Made by a program: the position numbers and the translations under genes
Assembly (NCBI GenBank): GCA_013176395.1
Contig: JABMLP010000041.1
Location: forward strand, 1-64,000
Direction: 5' to 3'
Source of the DNA: Venturia oleaginea
Taxonomy: Eukaryota; Ascomycota; Dothideomycetes; Venturiales; Venturiaceae
DNA: 64,000 nt
Shown: one piece after another, positions 63,461 to 64,000 of the stretch
Position numbering within the stretch: the first letter of the stretch is position 1
Layout: every line of letters starts with the position of its first letter
The notes under the pieces: model-generated
Told to the model about the DNA's origin: nothing
Databases searched by the model: none
The model's input: the letters and a program-made list of their open reading frames with translations, nothing else

Positions 63461-64000
63461 GCAGCTATGTCCGGTTAGGAGGACTTCATCAGACAGCCGA
63501 CACGTGATAGATTATATAATCCACCGCGCCCCACTTCGCCCCGTTCACTGAAACAAGACCAGCTGTCCCCTCGGTCCTCCCCCTTTTCCCTTAACTAGTA
63601 TCTCCAAATGCCCGCTGGCTCTTGTAGATACTAGTTACTCTGCTAGTATATTTGTGCTATGTAGACTCAAGAGGCAATGCCTCGTGTTTCGCTATCCTTC
63701 TACCTACAGTCTCCCTCTAATGCTCAGCTTTGTCTATCTGTTTCGCCTTATCCCTCAAGGCCAATGGGTTCCCTAAGTATGTTTCTGCTTGTGAAAGTTG
63801 CCTTACACCAGATTCCTATGCGGCAGTGTACTTGGTTGTGTGATGCTGGAGACAATAGTAACCATCGTAGTCGTGATTTCGCTGCTTGGGTGTGATACTC
63901 CGGATATGCCCGTAGACGAGGCTGTCTGGTAGCTGCCGTATTGTATGGCGCCGATCGTGCTATAGACCTGACGTCTTATAGTCGGAGCCTACCTGCTGCT
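63430..64000. other. Right edge, no gene recognised
   Basis: A 72-codon frame (63677-63895, ATG) has no recognisable feature. C-rich pyrimidine tract at 63520-63600. Nothing further is supported. Confidence 0.4.

Noticed and set aside
1..64000. Secondary-metabolite cluster or bacterial-type operon
   Set aside because: No synthase, transporter or regulator set and no co-directional spacing is seen; almost all recognisable enzymes are fragments.

Overview
The window looks like repeat-rich accessory sequence from a filamentous ascomycete (Pezizomycotina; a Helotiales-type genome is a guess). Pointers to this are 50-65 nt introns with GT...AG ends and CTAAC/CTAAT branch sites, Fot1/pogo and PIF/Harbinger DNA transposons, Ty1/copia elements, and a spliced U6 snRNA gene. 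Host genes are few, and most are truncated or carry nonsense codons.

Layout. 0-9.3 kb: a tyrosine recombinase C-terminus at the left edge, a ~393-bp satellite, a three-exon hypothetical gene, coiled-coil genes and pseudogenes, and the N-terminal part of a NAD(P) transhydrogenase gene. 9.3-15.5 kb: a full-length Ty1/copia element (Cop-1) with an intact polyprotein and sixteen 73-bp repeats in its leader. It lies between two unrelated truncated genes (transhydrogenase and short-chain dehydrogenase) and has no target duplication. 15.5-20 kb: a three-exon gene for a large acidic protein. 20-45.4 kb: gene-poor sequence with small hypothetical genes, decayed genes (RanBP2-type zinc finger, Q/P-rich protein, XPT1-like phosphoribosyltransferase), several families of degenerate repeats, a 384-codon repeat-bearing ORF and a solo LTR of Cop-1. 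45.5-51.1 kb: a second copia element (Cop-2) with near-identical LTRs, a 5-bp target duplication and one frameshift. 51.4-57.5 kb: four transposable elements nested inside one another: Fot1-like A > solo LTR X > PIF/Harbinger > Fot1-like B. Each layer is bounded by its own target-site duplication. 58.2 kb: a second solo LTR X that serves as an empty-site control. 59.8-60.0 kb: a U6 snRNA gene split by two mRNA-type introns. 60.5-63.4 kb: a decayed, 5'-truncated third copia element (Cop-3).

The most notable observations are the U6 gene with two introns close to its catalytic core, the four-level nest that can be dated by order of insertion, the Cop-1 leader in which 16 repeats each present a decoy start (ATG, two to four codons, TAA) copied from the gag start, an ~80-bp module shared by the introns of two unrelated genes, and the repeated occurrence of open frames broken by single TAA/TAG/TGA codons that one C-to-T change would explain (RIP-like). 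All calls are by eye; no alignment or database search was run.
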